Assembly (NCBI GenBank): GCA_016214445.1
Contig: JACROM010000086.1
Coordinates: forward strand, 1-16,707
DNA: 16,707 bases
Direction: 5' to 3'
Source of the DNA: Microcaldota archaeon
GTDB taxonomy: Archaea > Micrarchaeota > Micrarchaeia > Norongarragalinales > Norongarragalinaceae
Below the pieces are notes generated by a model. That model had not been told where the DNA came from. It saw only the letters and a list, made by a program, of their open reading frames with translations, and did not search any database. Of this stretch, positions 14,874 to 16,707 are shown one piece after another (within the stretch, counting starts at the first letter, position 1; every line of letters starts with the position of its first letter). The position numbers and the translations under genes were made by a program.

Positions 14874-14924
14874 ACTCGGAATATAGACCAAGCTATATAT
14901 AAAGAATATGGACCAGGCCAAAAT
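14119..14924 (-). other. BHB intron at 16S 1197 with PD-(D/E)XK gene
   Basis: 806 nt. The central helix is CGCU/GGCG, with bulges AGA and UAG and a 14-bp inner helix UUUUGGCCUGGUCC/GGACCAGGUCAAAA. The cut joins GACGCUAG to GUCUGUAU. The prediction is one of the cleanest in the window. Confidence 0.9.
14894..14903 (-). promoter_or_regulatory. TATA box of the 16S-1197 intron nuclease
   Basis: TTTATATATA on the - strand, centred 25 bp before the ATG at 14873; a near-perfect archaeal TATA box. Confidence 0.7.
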
Positions 14925-15203
14925 CTAGCGTCGCCCCCTCCTTCCTCCCATTTAACACGGGCAGTCTCCACAGAGTGCGCCCTCCATCACTGAAAGGCTC
15001 GCAACTGTGGACAGGGATCTCGCTCGTTGCAGGACTTAACCTGACACCTCACGGCACGAGCTGACGCTGGCCATGCAACACTTCTCGGCTTGTCGGCTAA
15101 AGTCGTTAGCTTGAGCCTCATTCTGCCGTCTCTCCTGGTGAGTTTCCCGGCGTTGAATCCAATTGAACCGCAGCATCCACGGCTTGTGGTGTTCCCCCGC
15201 CAA

Positions 15204-15251
15204 TTCAGGGAATAGACGTCACATATGAAAAAATTCTGCAAAGTCCGTTCT
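15204..15251 (-). other. 48-nt BHB-like mini-intron at 16S 919
   Basis: The 5' exon ends UUAAAGGAA and the 3' exon starts UUGGCGG, restoring one of the most conserved 16S segments. The central helix is AAGG/CCUG (three pairs and an A-G mismatch), with bulges AAA and AAU. The inner helix GAACGGAC/GUCUAUUC has one mismatch. From memory, 919 is a known archaeal intron site. The BHB is less perfect than the others. Confidence 0.72.
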
Positions 15252-15373
15252 TTCCTTTAAGTTTTAGTCTTGCGACCGTACTCCCCAAGCGGCAGACTAA
15301 ACGGTTTCCCTACGGCACTGCACCCGCACGAGGCAAGTGCAACGCCTAGTCTGCATCATTTACTGCTAGGACT

Positions 15374-16029
<656 letters not shown>

Positions 16030-16079
16030 CTTCGTCCCTCACCGTCAGACGTGTTTTGGTCAGACGCTCTGGCGCGGAA

Positions 16080-16104
16080 GCGATCGTTGCCTTTCAACGA
16101 TCGC
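16080..16104. repeat. GCGATCGTTG palindrome in 16S
   Basis: A perfect 10-bp stem with a 5-nt loop at a variable 16S helix; a variant of the dispersed palindrome family. The rRNA length around it is normal, so it replaces rather than adds a helix. Confidence 0.55.
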
Positions 16105-16367
16105 TCCCCCTAGCGTACCTCTGACCTCCCCCACTCTCAAGCCTTGTAGTATCCCCTGCACGCCTCTCCGTTAAGCGGAGAGATTTCACAGGAAACTTGC
16201 AAAGCCGGCTACGGACGCTTTAAGCTCAATATTCGTGGACACCACTTGGGCTACTCGTATTACCGCGGCGGCTGGCACGAGATTTACCCACCCCTTATTC
16301 CCCAAACGAATCAAGCTTGGGAAAAGCTTTCCTTTCGGAAAGCACTCGGACTGCCCCCGTCACACTT

Positions 16368-16467
16368 TTACACCCTCTTCTTATTTCAGTAGAACGAAGT
16401 CGTCAAGAGAAAGAGAAGCCTTTCTTTTTCTCGTGAACGTCTTTTTCTTTCGGAAAGAAAAAGAGGT
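16368..16467 (-). other. Short BHB intron in the h15 tetraloop (16S 381)
   Basis: 100 nt. The central helix is GCAC/GUGU, with bulges GAA and AAA and an inner helix CCUCUU/AAGAGG. Splicing gives GCAC-GAAA-GUGU, turning the interrupted helix into a standard GNRA tetraloop. The body is made of AAAGAAA/TTTCTTT hairpins. No ORF. Confidence 0.88.
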
Positions 16468-16548
16468 TCGTGCATTGCGGAAGTTGCGCGCCTGCTGCAC
16501 CCCGTAGGGCTCGGGCCCTTGTCTCAGTGCCCGTCTCTGGGCTACTAT

Positions 16549-16695
16549 TTGGGAACCTTTCTTTCATCATTCTTTCAGAAAAGTTTTCTTTCTCCCGCAA
16601 AAACGCGCGAGCGTTTTTGGGGCGCCGCAAAGCCTCGCTGGCTTTGCGTGCGTTTCATGAAAGTTTTCTTTCTTTTTCCAAAAGAAAGAAAAGTT
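16549..16695 (-). other. Short BHB intron in h12 (16S about 300)
   Basis: 147 nt. The central helix is GGGA/UCCC, with bulges GAA and AAA and an 11-bp inner helix ACUUUUCUUUC/GAAAGAAAGGU. The exons join as GGCUAUGGGAGA-AUAGUAGCCC, closing h12. The body contains the CAAAGCC palindrome also seen in the tRNA-Ala/23S spacer. No ORF. Confidence 0.87.
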
Positions 16696-16707
16696 TCTCC
16701 CATAGCC

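Noticed and set aside
14111..14924. Alternative reading of the 16S 1197 insertion as a group I intron ending in G after U1195
   Set aside because: Exon alignment allowed it at first, but no P/Q/R/S elements are present, and the BHB model gives perfect pairing and a better exon match.

Overview
The window is archaeal. It carries a cluster of type IV pilin-like proteins with class III signal peptides and an A24 prepilin peptidase, TATA-box promoters placed about 25-27 bp before start codons, a tRNA-Ala(UGC) gene between 16S and 23S rRNA, and many introns with bulge-helix-bulge (BHB) splice sites. The lineage cannot be fixed from the window; a DPANN-type or other deep archaeal lineage is only a guess.

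Left part (1-7700, mostly + strand). After an unassigned stretch (1-350) come a cysteine-containing pilin, a Yip1-like membrane protein, two short pilins separated by a tandem duplication of the first one's 3' end, a prepilin peptidase, two more pilin-like proteins, two small membrane or exported proteins and a TctA-family membrane protein. Together this looks like an archaeal type IV pilus locus. A spacer full of palindromic repeats follows, then a DUF2797 protein, tRNA-Pro(GGG), two IS200/IS605-like hairpins, a hypothetical protein, and on the - strand a short MGMT-like DNA alkyltransferase.

Right part (7733-16707, - strand) is an rRNA operon read right to left: 16S (5' end outside the window), tRNA-Ala(UGC), 23S. 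It is heavily interrupted. I can place 13 introns: seven in the visible part of 16S, one in tRNA-Ala and five in 23S. Twelve have BHB or BHB-like junctions and join to a normal rRNA/tRNA sequence when removed. One, at 16S position 1498, is a group I intron with all four conserved core elements. Removing them leaves about 1200 nt of 16S and about 2790 nt of 23S, close to what is expected.

Four larger introns hold homing-endonuclease genes: an intact LAGLIDADG gene in 23S, an intact LAGLIDADG gene at 16S-801, a decayed LAGLIDADG gene at 16S-1205, and an unusual helix-turn-helix plus PD-(D/E)XK nuclease at 16S-1197. The three intact genes each have a TATA box about 25 bp before their ATG, suggesting leaderless transcription independent of the rRNA promoter. 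The other introns are ORF-free and very short (37 to 167 nt). They sit in functional centres: helix 69, the sarcin-ricin loop, the helix 89 tip, the h15 tetraloop and the central pseudoknot region. Several short introns and the spacers share palindromic modules, and the tRNA-Ala trailer closely resembles the helix 89 intron. This intron-saturated operon is the most notable feature of the window.
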